Source of the DNA: Aureococcus anophagefferens
Taxonomy: Eukaryota; Sar; Pelagophyceae; Pelagomonadales; Pelagomonadaceae
Length of the DNA: 64,000 nt
Reading direction: 5' to 3'
Assembly: GCF_000186865.1 (NCBI RefSeq)
Contig: NW_008705569.1
Location: 811,307 to 875,306 of the forward strand
In this document: positions 49,266 to 57,747 of the stretch, one piece after another
Position numbering within the stretch: the stretch's first letter is position 1
Layout: each line of letters starts with the position of its first letter
Notes under the pieces: generated by a model
What the model was told of the DNA's origin: nothing
Seen by the model: the letters and a program-made list of their open reading frames with translations, nothing else
Database searches by the model: none
Made by a program: the position numbers and the translations under genes

Positions 49266-50873
49266 TTACCAGGTCCGGCCGTCGTCGGGCGCGAGGATGA
49301 AGGCCGCCGCGACCGCGATGCCCGCGAGGCGCGACGCGGCGCCCGGCCGCCGCTTCTCCTCGCCGCCCGCGAAGAGGCCGTTGAGGAAGGCCAGCGGCGC
49401 GTGGATGAGGAGCCCGCTCGCCGCGCGGCCGAGGTTCGGCCGCAGCGGCGGCGGCGCGGGCGCCGCCGCCGGGACCCGCGCCGCCGGCGCCCGCGCCGCC
49501 GGGACGGCCCGGGGCGGCGGGACGGCCCGGGGCGGCGGGACGGCCCGGGGCGGCGGGACGGCCCGGGGCGCCGCGGCGACGGCGGCGTACTTCGGCGGCA
49601 GCGCCGCGAGGCGCGGCGGCGCCGCGGGGCCGACGACGACGACGGGCCGCGGGCCGCGACGCAGAAACAACGCGGCGAGCCGCGCGGCGCGGCGCAGCAG
49701 CGGCGGCAGGAGCGCCGTCGCGGCGCCCGTGGCGACGACGCCGACGGCGCCCGCCGCGACGGCGACGGCGTCGCGGCGCGCGCGGTTCGGCGCGGGCGCG
49801 GGCGATAAGACGCGCGCCTCGGCCGCGGCCGCGCGCGCCGCGAGCGCGTCGCGGCTCGCCTCGAGGTCCGCGAAAGCGGCCTCCCAGCGCGCCTCGTTTT
49901 CGGCGGCCTCCGCCGCGGCGCCGTCGCGGACCGCCGCGGCGTCCGCGAGCGCCGCCGCGTGGCGGAGCTCGGCGGCGGCCGCCGCGTCCGAGGCCTCGGC
50001 GCGCGCGGCCGCGACGGCGGCCTCGTGGCCGCGCCGCTCGGCGACGAAGCTGCGGTTCAGCGCGTCGCGCGCCGCGCGCGCGTCGGCGAGGGCGGCCTCC
50101 ATGCCCGAGATGTGGAGCAGCGGCCGCGCGGCCGCCGGCGGTTTCGCGGACCGCGAATACCCGAAGCCGAGGCCCGCGCCCGCGCCCGCGGCTAAGCCGA
50201 TCACCGCGAGCGCCAGGAACCCGGGTCGCCGCACCGGCGCGGGCGGGAGCGGCGGCGCCTCCTCCTTCCAGACCTTGGACGAGAGGCGCTCGAGCGGCCG
50301 CGTCGGACAGGGGACGGCTTTTTTGGTGACGTTCGTCACGCGGACGCGGCCGGCCTTGTTCTTCGACGACGCGTAGCGGTCGACGAGCTCGCGGACGTCC
50401 GTGCCCTTCTTGACGCGCACGGCCGTGGCCTCGCCCGTCTTTCTATTTCGGATGCGCACCGTCGTCCACTCGGCGTCGTCGTCGGTCTCGTGCGGCGTCC
50501 CGAGGCCCGACGCCACGGAGACGTCGTCGCGCACGCTGAGGGACGCCAGCGACGCCAAAGACCCGGAGGGCGACAGGGACGTCGCGACGGCGGGGGAGGT
50601 GGCTCGCACGGGGGCCAGGGTCGCCTCGACCGGGAGCGGCGGCGGCGGTTTGGCGACGGTCCGCGGCTCCAGGCTGGGCGACGGGCTCCGGGAGCTCGGC
50701 GGGCGGCCGAAGGTGATGATCTGCTTCTTGGGATTGTTGGCCTCCCAGGTCTTGACGCGCGCGCGCACGGAGGGGGACTCCTGGGGGACGCGGCCGACGG
50801 GGGAGTTCTGCGGCGACGTTTGCGTGCTGTTCGGCGCCGTCCCCGGCGCCGCGTCCACGGGACCTTCCGTCAT
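49266..50873 (-). CDS. Short tandem paralogue of the coiled-coil membrane protein
   Basis: About 535 aa from the first ATG (50873, MTEGPVDAAPG). The open frame extends upstream to 50978 from a GTG with MGRRRKRTS-like sequence that matches an internal part of the larger paralogue, so a spliced or alternative start is possible. Shared parts include KQIIT...RPPSSRSPSP.LEPRTV, the VDRYASSKNKA segment, FLALAVIGLAAGAGAGLGFG, LLHISGMEA and the C-terminus HAPLAFLNGLFAGG...AGIAVAAAFILAPDD. It lacks the long coiled coil and the ankyrin-like unit. It has a region absent there, WTTVRIRNRKTGEATAVRVKKGTD. Three PPPRAVP repeats lie near the end. Confidence 0.75.
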   Translation of the reverse strand: MTEGPVDAAPGTAPNSTQTSPQNSPVGRVPQESPSVRARVKTWEANNPKKQIITFGRPPSSRSPSPSLEPRTVAKPPPPLPVEATLAPVRATSPAVATSLSPSGSLASLASLSVRDDVSVASGLGTPHETDDDAEWTTVRIRNRKTGEATAVRVKKGTDVRELVDRYASSKNKAGRVRVTNVTKKAVPCPTRPLERLSSKVWKEEAPPLPPAPVRRPGFLALAVIGLAAGAGAGLGFGYSRSAKPPAAARPLLHISGMEAALADARAARDALNRSFVAERRGHEAAVAAARAEASDAAAAAELRHAAALADAAAVRDGAAAEAAENEARWEAAFADLEASRDALAARAAAAEARVLSPAPAPNRARRDAVAVAAGAVGVVATGAATALLPPLLRRAARLAALFLRRGPRPVVVVGPAAPPRLAALPPKYAAVAAAPRAVPPPRAVPPPRAVPPPRAVPAARAPAARVPAAAPAPPPLRPNLGRAASGLLIHAPLAFLNGLFAGGEEKRRPGAASRLAGIAVAAAFILAPDDGRTW

Positions 50874-50982
50874 CTCAGCAGGCGGATCCGCCGCCTGCGG
50901 CGACGGCGACGGGGTCACCTGGGCGACGGAATTGGTCGTCAAATTATCTGTCGAGGTGCGTTTGCGGCGGCGGCCCACTCGT

Positions 50983-51312
50983 TTAGGTTTGGTTTGTCGG
51001 AGCCGTCGCGGCGACGTCGCTATGTTGACGTCCGCTAGCTATCGGCTCGAACAGATGATCCGATCGCAGCGCGAAGACCGTCGGCTTCCAGACCTCGGCG
51101 AGGTACGCGGCCGCGTAGAGCCCGTCGCCGATGGCCCGCCCGCTGCTGCGCTCGTAGGCGTTGTGGATCGACACGACGTCCGTCGCGCCGCAGATCGCGC
51201 AGCTCGCGTCCGAGTTGGCCGCGGCGCAGTAGTCGGCGCAGAGCGAGTTCCGCGCGGTCGTCGTCGCGAGCGACAACGCAGCCACCACGGGCAGCCAAGG
51301 CGGCTTGCCCAT
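50983..51312 (-). CDS. Small secreted cysteine-containing protein
   Basis: 109 aa from ATG 51312. MGKPPWLPVVAALSLATTTARNS is a signal peptide. The mature part has two close cysteine pairs (LCADYCAAANSDASCAIC), then VVSIHNAYERSSGRAIGDGLYAAAY. No family is recognised. It lies in tandem with the hydrolase gene upstream (71 bp between) and could be read with it, but no joining splice sites are obvious. Confidence 0.5.
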   Translation of the reverse strand: MGKPPWLPVVAALSLATTTARNSLCADYCAAANSDASCAICGATDVVSIHNAYERSSGRAIGDGLYAAAYLAEVWKPTVFALRSDHLFEPIASGRQHSDVAATAPTNQT

Positions 51313-51383
51313 ACTTGGCTTGCGTGCTCGATCTGTGCTGAAAGGTTTCTTGAAGCGGTTATATCCTTCCGCCAAGATGCAGG

Positions 51384-52490
51384 TCAAGGTGCCGGGTACC
51401 ACGCGTCCTCGAGGGCCGGCGTCCGCGCGTCGTCGCCCCTCCACGCGGGGTCGCTCCGCCGCCGGTCCGCGGAGAACGCGGCGTCGTAGAAGGCGCGCAG
51501 CGCGGCGCGGCTCTCGGCCGAGTCGCCGCCGTGGCCGACGCCCGCGTAGAGGCCGCCGCCCGCGATTTCGACCTGGGGAAACCGCGCGAGGAAGTCGAGG
51601 ACGCTCCCGTGGACTCGCTCCATGGTCAGCGACGCGCAGCCCCGATCCGCGAACGGCAGCACGTCGTCGGCGGCGCCGGAGTGGACGAACCACGGCGTCT
51701 TCGCCTTGCGCGCGAGGTCGTCGGCGTTGCGTGCGGCCCACTCGAGCATGTAGGCCTGGTCCGCGAGGAAGGTCTGGTAGAGGACGACGCCGCCGAGCGC
51801 GTGGGGCGACTGCAGCGCCGCGTAGGCGGCGACGGACCCGCCCTGGCTCTCGCCCGAGAGGAGCACGCGCGACGGGTCGACGCGCCGCGCGTCGACGACG
51901 TAGTCCAGCAGCTCGACGAGGCACCGCGCGGCCCCGTGGAGCTCGCGCCGCCGCACGGGCAGCTGCGGGAAGTGGGCGTCGAGGAACTCGTAGTTCCGCG
52001 CGGCGTCGTAGCCGCGCTCGTCGGAGACGCCGAAGGCGGTTCGCAGCCGGCGCCTCCGGTCGCCGTCGAGCGCCGCGTAGGGCGCCGCGCCGGCGCGGTC
52101 GAGCCAGAGCTCGTACCAGGAGCCGTCGGGCGCGCTCGGCGCGACGAAGAGGCAGTCGGGCCGGCGGTCGGCCGCGGCGCGCCAGTAGCCGTCGCGCACG
52201 ATCGACCCGTCGCCGCCGTGGCCGTGGACGACGACGTGGACGAAGCTCGGCGCGTCGAGGCCCGGCGGGTGCGCCTCGAGGACCGGGTCGCCGCGGTCGA
52301 GGCATTTGCGCGACACCCAGCCGCGCAGCGGCGCGACGACGCGGCATCGTGCGACGCCGGCCGCGGACGTCGCCGTCTCGTAGCATTGGATTTTTGTGCC
52401 GTGCGCGAGCACGCCGACTTTCGCCGACGACGTCTCTATGTTTTCGCGCACGGTCGCGCCGCGCCTGCTCGTGACGCGGCGCTGCCACAT
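51384..52490 (-). CDS. Alpha/beta-hydrolase (esterase-like) with SH3b-like N-terminus
   Basis: 368 aa from ATG 52490. Residues about 12-60 (ATVRENIETSSAKVGVLAHG ... GWVSRKCL) have the pattern of a bacterial-type SH3 domain. The catalytic domain has VHGHGGDGS (oxyanion region), LLSGESQGGSVAAY (nucleophile elbow G-E-S-Q-G), SGAADDVLPF (likely catalytic Asp) and AGVGHGG (catalytic His). This is the order of dienelactone-hydrolase and phospholipase/carboxylesterase families. No signal peptide is seen, so the enzyme is probably cytosolic. The substrate is unknown. Confidence 0.8.
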   Translation of the reverse strand: MWQRRVTSRRGATVRENIETSSAKVGVLAHGTKIQCYETATSAAGVARCRVVAPLRGWVSRKCLDRGDPVLEAHPPGLDAPSFVHVVVHGHGGDGSIVRDGYWRAAADRRPDCLFVAPSAPDGSWYELWLDRAGAAPYAALDGDRRRRLRTAFGVSDERGYDAARNYEFLDAHFPQLPVRRRELHGAARCLVELLDYVVDARRVDPSRVLLSGESQGGSVAAYAALQSPHALGGVVLYQTFLADQAYMLEWAARNADDLARKAKTPWFVHSGAADDVLPFADRGCASLTMERVHGSVLDFLARFPQVEIAGGGLYAGVGHGGDSAESRAALRAFYDAAFSADRRRSDPAWRGDDARTPALEDAWYPAP

Positions 52491-53439
52491 CAATCATCGG
52501 CAGCCCATCATGTCGAGTCGGGGCAGGGCATTCACCGTGACCTGCAACGTGCAAGGGCAACGCAAAAAAAGGGTTTAAGGGATGAGGTCCACGGCGTGGA
52601 GAGCGTCTCTTTAGGGCAGCAGCGCGCGGCGCGACGGCGTGCACAAAACTCACGGGTTGGTGCGCCGGAAAGCTGACACTCGCGCGCTCACGGGCCTGTG
52701 CGCCGTGAGTTTTGTGCACGCGATCTGCCTCGTCACGGCGGCCTCGAAGTCGGCGCATTTTGCTGGTTTCGGGGGTCGTGGCACGACGCGATCCGGGCAC
52801 GGGGCAGCGTGCTGGCTGGCGCGGAGCCTCGGAGTACATGTCTGGTGCCCCCGGGCTGCTCAGTCACTGGTTTGACTCGGGCGACGTGCGATGCACGCGC
52901 GCGGCCGCGCGGGTGCGCGCGACGCGGTTTCAGCCCGAACGTGTCGGACCGACTCCTCGGCTCCTCTGGGCCAGCCCTTGTGGCAGGGCGCTCGCGGGTC
53001 GATGGCGGACGATCCCTGCTGCTGCGCGGGGCTGCCCGGGCCGCTCATGGGCCGGGGGAGGGGCGTCGCGTCGGTCAAATCGGTCGCCCGAACCACTCTC
53101 GTTCGCAGCGAGTCGCAATCCAAATGATGCCGCTCCTTCGCCGATGGCAGCCCCCATGTACGTGCTACGCGCTGTCCCAGGGATCTTGCACGCGGGGGCG
53201 CGCGCGAGGTGGTAGGCGCGCTCGACTAAATTTAATGCCTCCATGCCGTCTCGGCCCGAAATCAGCGGAACCAAATACATACAGCGAGCCGCCTATATGC
53301 TCAATAAACCAAAGTTTGCTAATTGTTGCCCAATCGCAACGTACCTTCAAACTCAGCGGCGCCGTGGACCTCCTTTATAAGGGCCCAAAAAGCCACAAGA
53401 TCTTAGAAGGCGCGCTTCGCCCCGCCATTCCCCGGCGCC
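52491..53439. other. Long intergenic region, 949 bp
   Basis: This is the longest gene-free stretch here. It contains a perfect 19-bp inverted repeat (52637-52721), several short GC palindromes near 52895-52930, and an AT-rich tail (53220-53400) with AATAAACC and TTTATAAGGG. No tRNA, snRNA or convincing protein gene was found. A non-coding RNA cannot be excluded. Confidence 0.5.
52637..52721. repeat. Perfect 19-bp inverted repeat with 47-bp spacer
   Basis: GCGTGCACAAAACTCACGG (52637-52655) is the exact reverse complement of 52703-52721. Either strand transcribed could form a stable hairpin. Confidence 0.95.
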
Positions 53440-55767
53440 CTAGGCGGAGGCGTGGGCCTTGACGTGCTGCTTGAGCCCGACCCAGGCGAGCGCCGCGAAG
53501 AGGCCGCAGAAGCCGACGAGGACCGCGAGGCAGACGCCGACGTGGGGGAAGCGGCCGAGGGAGTAGTAGCGTTGGATGTCGGAGACGTCGGCGTAGGGGT
53601 CGTCGGAGTCGTCGAACTCGTCCTGCATGAGGCCGACCCAGCCGTAGAGCATGGGGTTGACCCACGGGTACCAGCGCCAGGGCTTGGGGATGTCGTCCCA
53701 GAGGATGAGGTAGCCCGTGAAGAAGATGTTCGTCGTCACGTAGGTCGGCAACAACGCGTTCGCCGCCTCCGTCGTCGGCGAGAAGGCGGCGACGGCGTAG
53801 GCCAGCGCGATGCCCACGCACGAGTTGAGGTAGTACGTCGCCCAGAAGACCGCGAAGGAGCACTGGAACTTGACCATGAAGTAGATCAACCCCGCGAAGA
53901 CGCCGCTGAAGGGCAGCATGATAGCGAACTCCTCGACGCACTTGTAGGCCACGTAGGTGCCGACGTCGTAGCAGCCGTCGGCGACCTCGCGGACGAACGT
54001 CGCGCGCTCGTCGACGATCTGCGGCACGTACCTGTGCAAATCGAATCTGCAACCCGACTTCAATGTGAGCGTATGCGACAGTTTCGACGCAATCTCTTCG
54101 GCTGTGTTTCGAGAACTCGACGAGAGCAATCGATTCGTCCAAAAATCAGCCGAATCGACGTCGATTTGACCGAGCGAGAGAGGTTTGAAGTCTGTTTTTT
54201 CGTCGCCGGCGACGTACGCGGCCGCGCCGTAGCCCGGCAACACGACCGTGATCCACAGCAGCGACGCCACGTTGTTCGCGTGGCCGTCGTCGCGGTGCTT
54301 CTGGGCCTCGTTGAAGTAGAGCGTGCCGATGACCAGGCCGAAGATGATCTTGTCGCCGAGGCGCACGCCGACGTACTCGCCGTCGCCGTAGGACCGCGTC
54401 CCCCGGTAGCGCAGGAGCGTCGTCGCGCCGTGGAGAAACGACGTCGCGACGGCCTCGTCGCGCCGCGGGTCCCTGGCGTGGTAGGCGAGGCAGTCGGCGA
54501 CGGCGCTGAGCGACGCGGACTCGGCGGACCGCTCCGCCGCGGCCTCGGACGCGTCCTTCTCCGCGGCGCCGCCCGGCGACGCCGCCCAGGCCTCGGCGAG
54601 GGCGTCGTCGTCGGCGCCGCGGCTACTGAGCGTGTAGATGACGTGGTCCGCGAGGGAGTCGCCGGGCTGGAGCGGCGCGCCGCGCGCGTCGAGGTAGCGC
54701 CGGAGCGGGCCCGCCTCCGAGACGTCCGCCGGACCCGCGTACAGCGGCCGGCCCCGGCTCCCGAGCACGAGCAGCTTGTCGACCGACAAGCGGAAGGCCC
54801 GCGACGACGGCGAGTGGAGCGTCGCCGCGACGACGCGGCCGCCGCCGGACCGCGCCAGGCTACTCGCGACGGCCAAGATCTCGTCGGCCGTCGCCGCGTC
54901 GAGGCCGGACGTCGGCTCGTCCAACAGCAGCACGGGCGGCTTCGTCACGAGCGCCACCCCAATATTCAGACGCTTGCGCTGGCCGCCGGAGATGCCCCGG
55001 TCCAGGTCGTTGCCGACGACCGTGTCGCCGCAGTCCTCGAGGCCCAGCTCCTTCAGCACCTCTTCGACGCGCGCGAACTTGGCGGCCCGCGGGATCACGG
55101 CGCTGCACTTGAGCTCCGCCGTGTACTTGAGCGTCTCCCGGACGCTCAAGGCAGCCACGAGCGTGTCGCGCTGGACGCAGTAGCCCGAGTAGCGCTTGCG
55201 CACGATGTTCGTCGGCCGCGCGCCGCCGACGATGACGGTGCCCTCGACCTTGCCCGCGGCCGCGCGCCCCGCGACGACGTCCAAGAGGCTCGTCTTGCCC
55301 GCGCCGCTGCTGCCCATGACCGCCGTGACCTCGCCGCAGCGGAAGGACGACGTCGTGCCGTCGAGCACGACGAGCTTCTCCTTGCTCGGGAGCGGCACCT
55401 CGTAACGCAGCGAGTCGAAGACGACGTCGGGCCGCCCGCCGGCCCGCCCCTCCTCTAGAGCCTGCAGGGGCTTCTCCTCGCTGCCGTCCATGTTCGCCTG
55501 CTTGACGGCTAAGATGATCGTGTGCGGGGCGCGCGCGGCGGTCTCGAGCTCCTCGCCGCTGTCGGAGTCGTCGTGGGGCGCGTCGCGGCGCCGCGAGCTC
55601 CGGTTGCTGCAGAGGATGTCGGTGTAGGCGTCCTGGTCGCTGTCGTCGCCGCCGGCGAAGGCGCCGCCGCAGGTGATCGACGAGAGCGCGGACTCCTCGT
55701 CAACGACACGCACTCGCTCGCTGGGAGCAGCCACGACGAGGTCTGACGACATAGCCGCCTGTGGCAT
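53440..55767 (-). CDS. ABCG-type half-transporter
   Basis: About 713 aa after removing the introner at 54032-54217, or 775 aa if it is retained. Nucleotide-binding domain first: GSSGAGKTSLLDVVAG (Walker A), GISGGQRKRLNIG (signature), LLLDEPTSGLDAAT (Walker B) and ATLHSPS (H-loop). The domain order NBD then six helices is that of ABCG/White half-transporters, which dimerise. The membrane part has IIFGLVIGTLYF, VADGCYDVGTYVAYKCVEE (the conserved re-entrant region) and GYLILWDDIPKPWRWYPWVNPM, an ABCG motif. Lipid or secondary-metabolite export is the usual family role; the substrate here is unknown. The N-terminus is acidic and serine-rich. Confidence 0.9.
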   Translation of the reverse strand: MPQAAMSSDLVVAAPSERVRVVDEESALSSITCGGAFAGGDDSDQDAYTDILCSNRSSRRRDAPHDDSDSGEELETAARAPHTIILAVKQANMDGSEEKPLQALEEGRAGGRPDVVFDSLRYEVPLPSKEKLVVLDGTTSSFRCGEVTAVMGSSGAGKTSLLDVVAGRAAAGKVEGTVIVGGARPTNIVRKRYSGYCVQRDTLVAALSVRETLKYTAELKCSAVIPRAAKFARVEEVLKELGLEDCGDTVVGNDLDRGISGGQRKRLNIGVALVTKPPVLLLDEPTSGLDAATADEILAVASSLARSGGGRVVAATLHSPSSRAFRLSVDKLLVLGSRGRPLYAGPADVSEAGPLRRYLDARGAPLQPGDSLADHVIYTLSSRGADDDALAEAWAASPGGAAEKDASEAAAERSAESASLSAVADCLAYHARDPRRDEAVATSFLHGATTLLRYRGTRSYGDGEYVGVRLGDKIIFGLVIGTLYFNEAQKHRDDGHANNVASLLWITVVLPGYGAAAYVAGDEKTDFKPLSLGQIDVDSADFWTNRLLSSSSRNTAEEIASKLSHTLTLKSGCRFDLHRYVPQIVDERATFVREVADGCYDVGTYVAYKCVEEFAIMLPFSGVFAGLIYFMVKFQCSFAVFWATYYLNSCVGIALAYAVAAFSPTTEAANALLPTYVTTNIFFTGYLILWDDIPKPWRWYPWVNPMLYGWVGLMQDEFDDSDDPYADVSDIQRYYSLGRFPHVGVCLAVLVGFCGLFAALAWVGLKQHVKAHASA
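54032..54209 (+). mobile_element. Introner, family A (copy A3), one end lost
   Basis: The left end CTGTGCAAATCGAATC is intact, but the opposite terminal repeat is replaced by TTTTTTCGTCGCCGG. Flanks GCACGTAC (54024-54031) and CGACGTAC (54210-54217) match at six of eight. In the gene sense the intron starts GTACGT and ends TTTGCACAG (186 nt, phase 2), restoring A-A-Y-V-P-Q-I-V. It is antisense to the host and too damaged to move again. Confidence 0.85.
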
Positions 55768-56047
55768 TGGGGCATCTTGAAGTTCAAGGAGTCGCCGACG
55801 GGCTCGCGCGAGCGCGAGTTAGAGTCGGCGGAGTCGACGGCACGGTTCGCGACTGCCGCGAGGGAGCGGCGTCGAGGGCGCCGCGCTCGGCGGCTTTCCC
55901 CACGATGGAGGTCGACGCAGGCCGCGTTCCTCGGTGAGAACGAGGAGACGCCTTAGGGGTGCCCCGCGCTCACCTGGCCTCGGCGGCGACGGCGCTGGTG
56001 GCCTTCTTCTGGCCAGCCTTGGAGACGCCGACGACGCCGGACTCGAG

Positions 56048-56590
56048 CTATCTGGCCTCCTCCATCTTGACGGCGCCGGGCGCGGCCGGGGCGTCTTTGA
56101 GCTCGAGCATGGCGACGTGGACTTTGAGCTCGACGAGGTAGGTGAACGGCTCGTCGTCGATGCCCGCGGTCTTCTTGACGTAGCCAAAGCTGAGCGCGCC
56201 GTTGAAGCGGTCGCCGGCGTTCCACTTGTCGACGAACTTCTGGCGCCACGCCGTCAACGACTGGACCTTGCGCGACCAGCAGATGTAGCACATGCCGAGA
56301 GACAGGAGCGCGGCGAAGCTCCAGCAGCATATGAGGTTGTCGGTGTTGGCCTTGGCCGTGGCGAGCATGTCGGCGATCATCTCGTCCCACAAAGCCTCCG
56401 AGACGCGGCCGGCCGCGGCGACGTCCCTGAGCCCCTTGGGGAAGCCCTGGTCTTCCCGAGCGATGACGATCGCTCCCGTCGCGCACATACGCTGGCAATA
56501 CTGCGCGCTCACGTCTTCGATGGGGACGTGGATGCAGCCGTCCTGCCACTTGCAGCCGGGCATCCCGCCGATGAACTTGCCCGACAGCAT
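56048..56590 (-). CDS. Small membrane protein of unknown function
   Basis: 180 aa. The N-terminal part MLSGKFIGGMPGCKWQDGC and QYCQRMCATGA has several cysteines. One transmembrane helix (LICCWSFAALLSLGMCYICW, about 87-106) is followed by a basic segment and a C-terminal part with FTYLVELKVHVAMLELKD. No family was recognised. The gene could be longer at the 5' end if an upstream exon exists. Confidence 0.55.
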   Translation of the reverse strand: MLSGKFIGGMPGCKWQDGCIHVPIEDVSAQYCQRMCATGAIVIAREDQGFPKGLRDVAAAGRVSEALWDEMIADMLATAKANTDNLICCWSFAALLSLGMCYICWSRKVQSLTAWRQKFVDKWNAGDRFNGALSFGYVKKTAGIDDEPFTYLVELKVHVAMLELKDAPAAPGAVKMEEAR

Positions 56591-56935
56591 CTCGAAGGAG
56601 TCGACGACGGTTGTGGCTAAGTTGAGTGATTATAGCGCGCGCGCGGCCGCTGCGAGGGTCGCTGCCTTGCTACAGCTCCGCGGCCGACGGAGCGGTCTCG
56701 ATGCTCTAATCTCGGCCTCTGGCAGATCGATATCGGCTTTCATCAGTTCATTGCACTGCAAGGCCACTGCATGTCGCGTCCTTGGGGGGGGCCGGGCGCC
56801 GAGCGGACGCATGGGTCCTCTGGTCTCCCACGATCCCGACGCCTGGCACCCCGGCCGAACGACACGACGCACCCCGGTACTCCACAGTGGACCCCGCGTA
56901 ACGCCGGCGGCGCCGCGGCCGCGGCCGCGGCGGTC
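56591..56935. other. Intergenic region, 345 bp
   Basis: Mixed composition with a GGGGGG run near 56785. No repeat, RNA gene or supported coding region was seen. Confidence 0.5.
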
Positions 56936-57503
56936 CTAGGGCTCCGCGGAGCTCGGCTTGCTGATGACGCCCCGGACGCCCGTGAGCTTCGACATCTGCT
57001 TGCGCAGCCCGCGGAACGCCTTCTTGCTCTCGGACTTCTCCAGGGGCGCGGGCGCGGGCGCGTACTCGCCGGGCTGCGGGTCGCTGTGCAGGTGCGTCAC
57101 GCACTCGTGCGTCCGCGCGCGCCTACGGTGGGGGGTGCCGTCGAACGGACGGGACACGCATCTCGAGCGAGGCGTCGACGAGCCGCTCGTCCGAACGTCG
57201 ACCGAAACGCGATTCGAGAGCGGACGCCGCCGCGCGCATGCGCCGCCGCTGCGCCTCCTCGTCGTCGTCGCTCTGGCCGTACTGTTGCGTCGCATCCTCC
57301 ATGAAGGCGTTCGACGACCGCTTGTCGACGATCCTCCCGCGGCCGCTCCGGCCCCGGCCCACGCCGCGCCCGCGGCCGCCGCGGCCGCCGCGGCCGCCGC
57401 CGCCCGTCGGCGACCCCTCGCTCGCCTCGCTCGGCGCCGGCGCCGGCGCGTCCTCCGCCGCCGGCGCCGCCGGCTCCGCCTCCTCCTGGTCGAAGTCGGC
57501 CAT
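56936..57503 (-). CDS. RGG-rich small protein, probably two exons
   Basis: ATG 57503 opens MADFDQEEAEPAAPAAEDAP, followed by a glycine-arginine tract (GGRGGRGRGVGRGRSGRGR), a typical RNA-binding RGG box, and SSNAFMEDATQQYGQSDDDEE. This frame ends at 57123. A second frame encodes HECVTHLHSDPQPGEYAPAPAPLEKSESKKAFRGLRKQMSKLTG up to 56936 and has no good start. A phase 2 intron ending at CCGTAG near 57125 would join them; the 5' site is not settled (GTCCGTTC or GTCCGCTC are candidates). An RNA-binding role is inferred from the RGG box alone. Confidence 0.5.
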
Positions 57504-57747
57504 TGCCAACGCGCGCGACGGCGCGAGTGGTTTCTGAGAGGCCAAGAGAGCCCGAGGGGCTGCCTGTGAATCCATCCGGTGTTGAGGTCTGCATTGTTGC
57601 AAGAGTCGGCTTCGGCTACTAGTGGCACTCGCTGCCGCAGATTTTGTACACGGCACCCGTCGTAGTTGTGCCTTGCGCGAGCCGAGCCGGGGCGCGACGC
57701 TCCCGGGGCGCGTCGAAGCTTCCGCCGACGCACCGCACACGCGCTCC

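Noticed and set aside
52891..53462. Short Arg/Ala-rich open frames in the long intergenic region
   Set aside because: Overlapping frames in several phases with no domain, signal peptide or codon bias; a by-product of GC-rich DNA.
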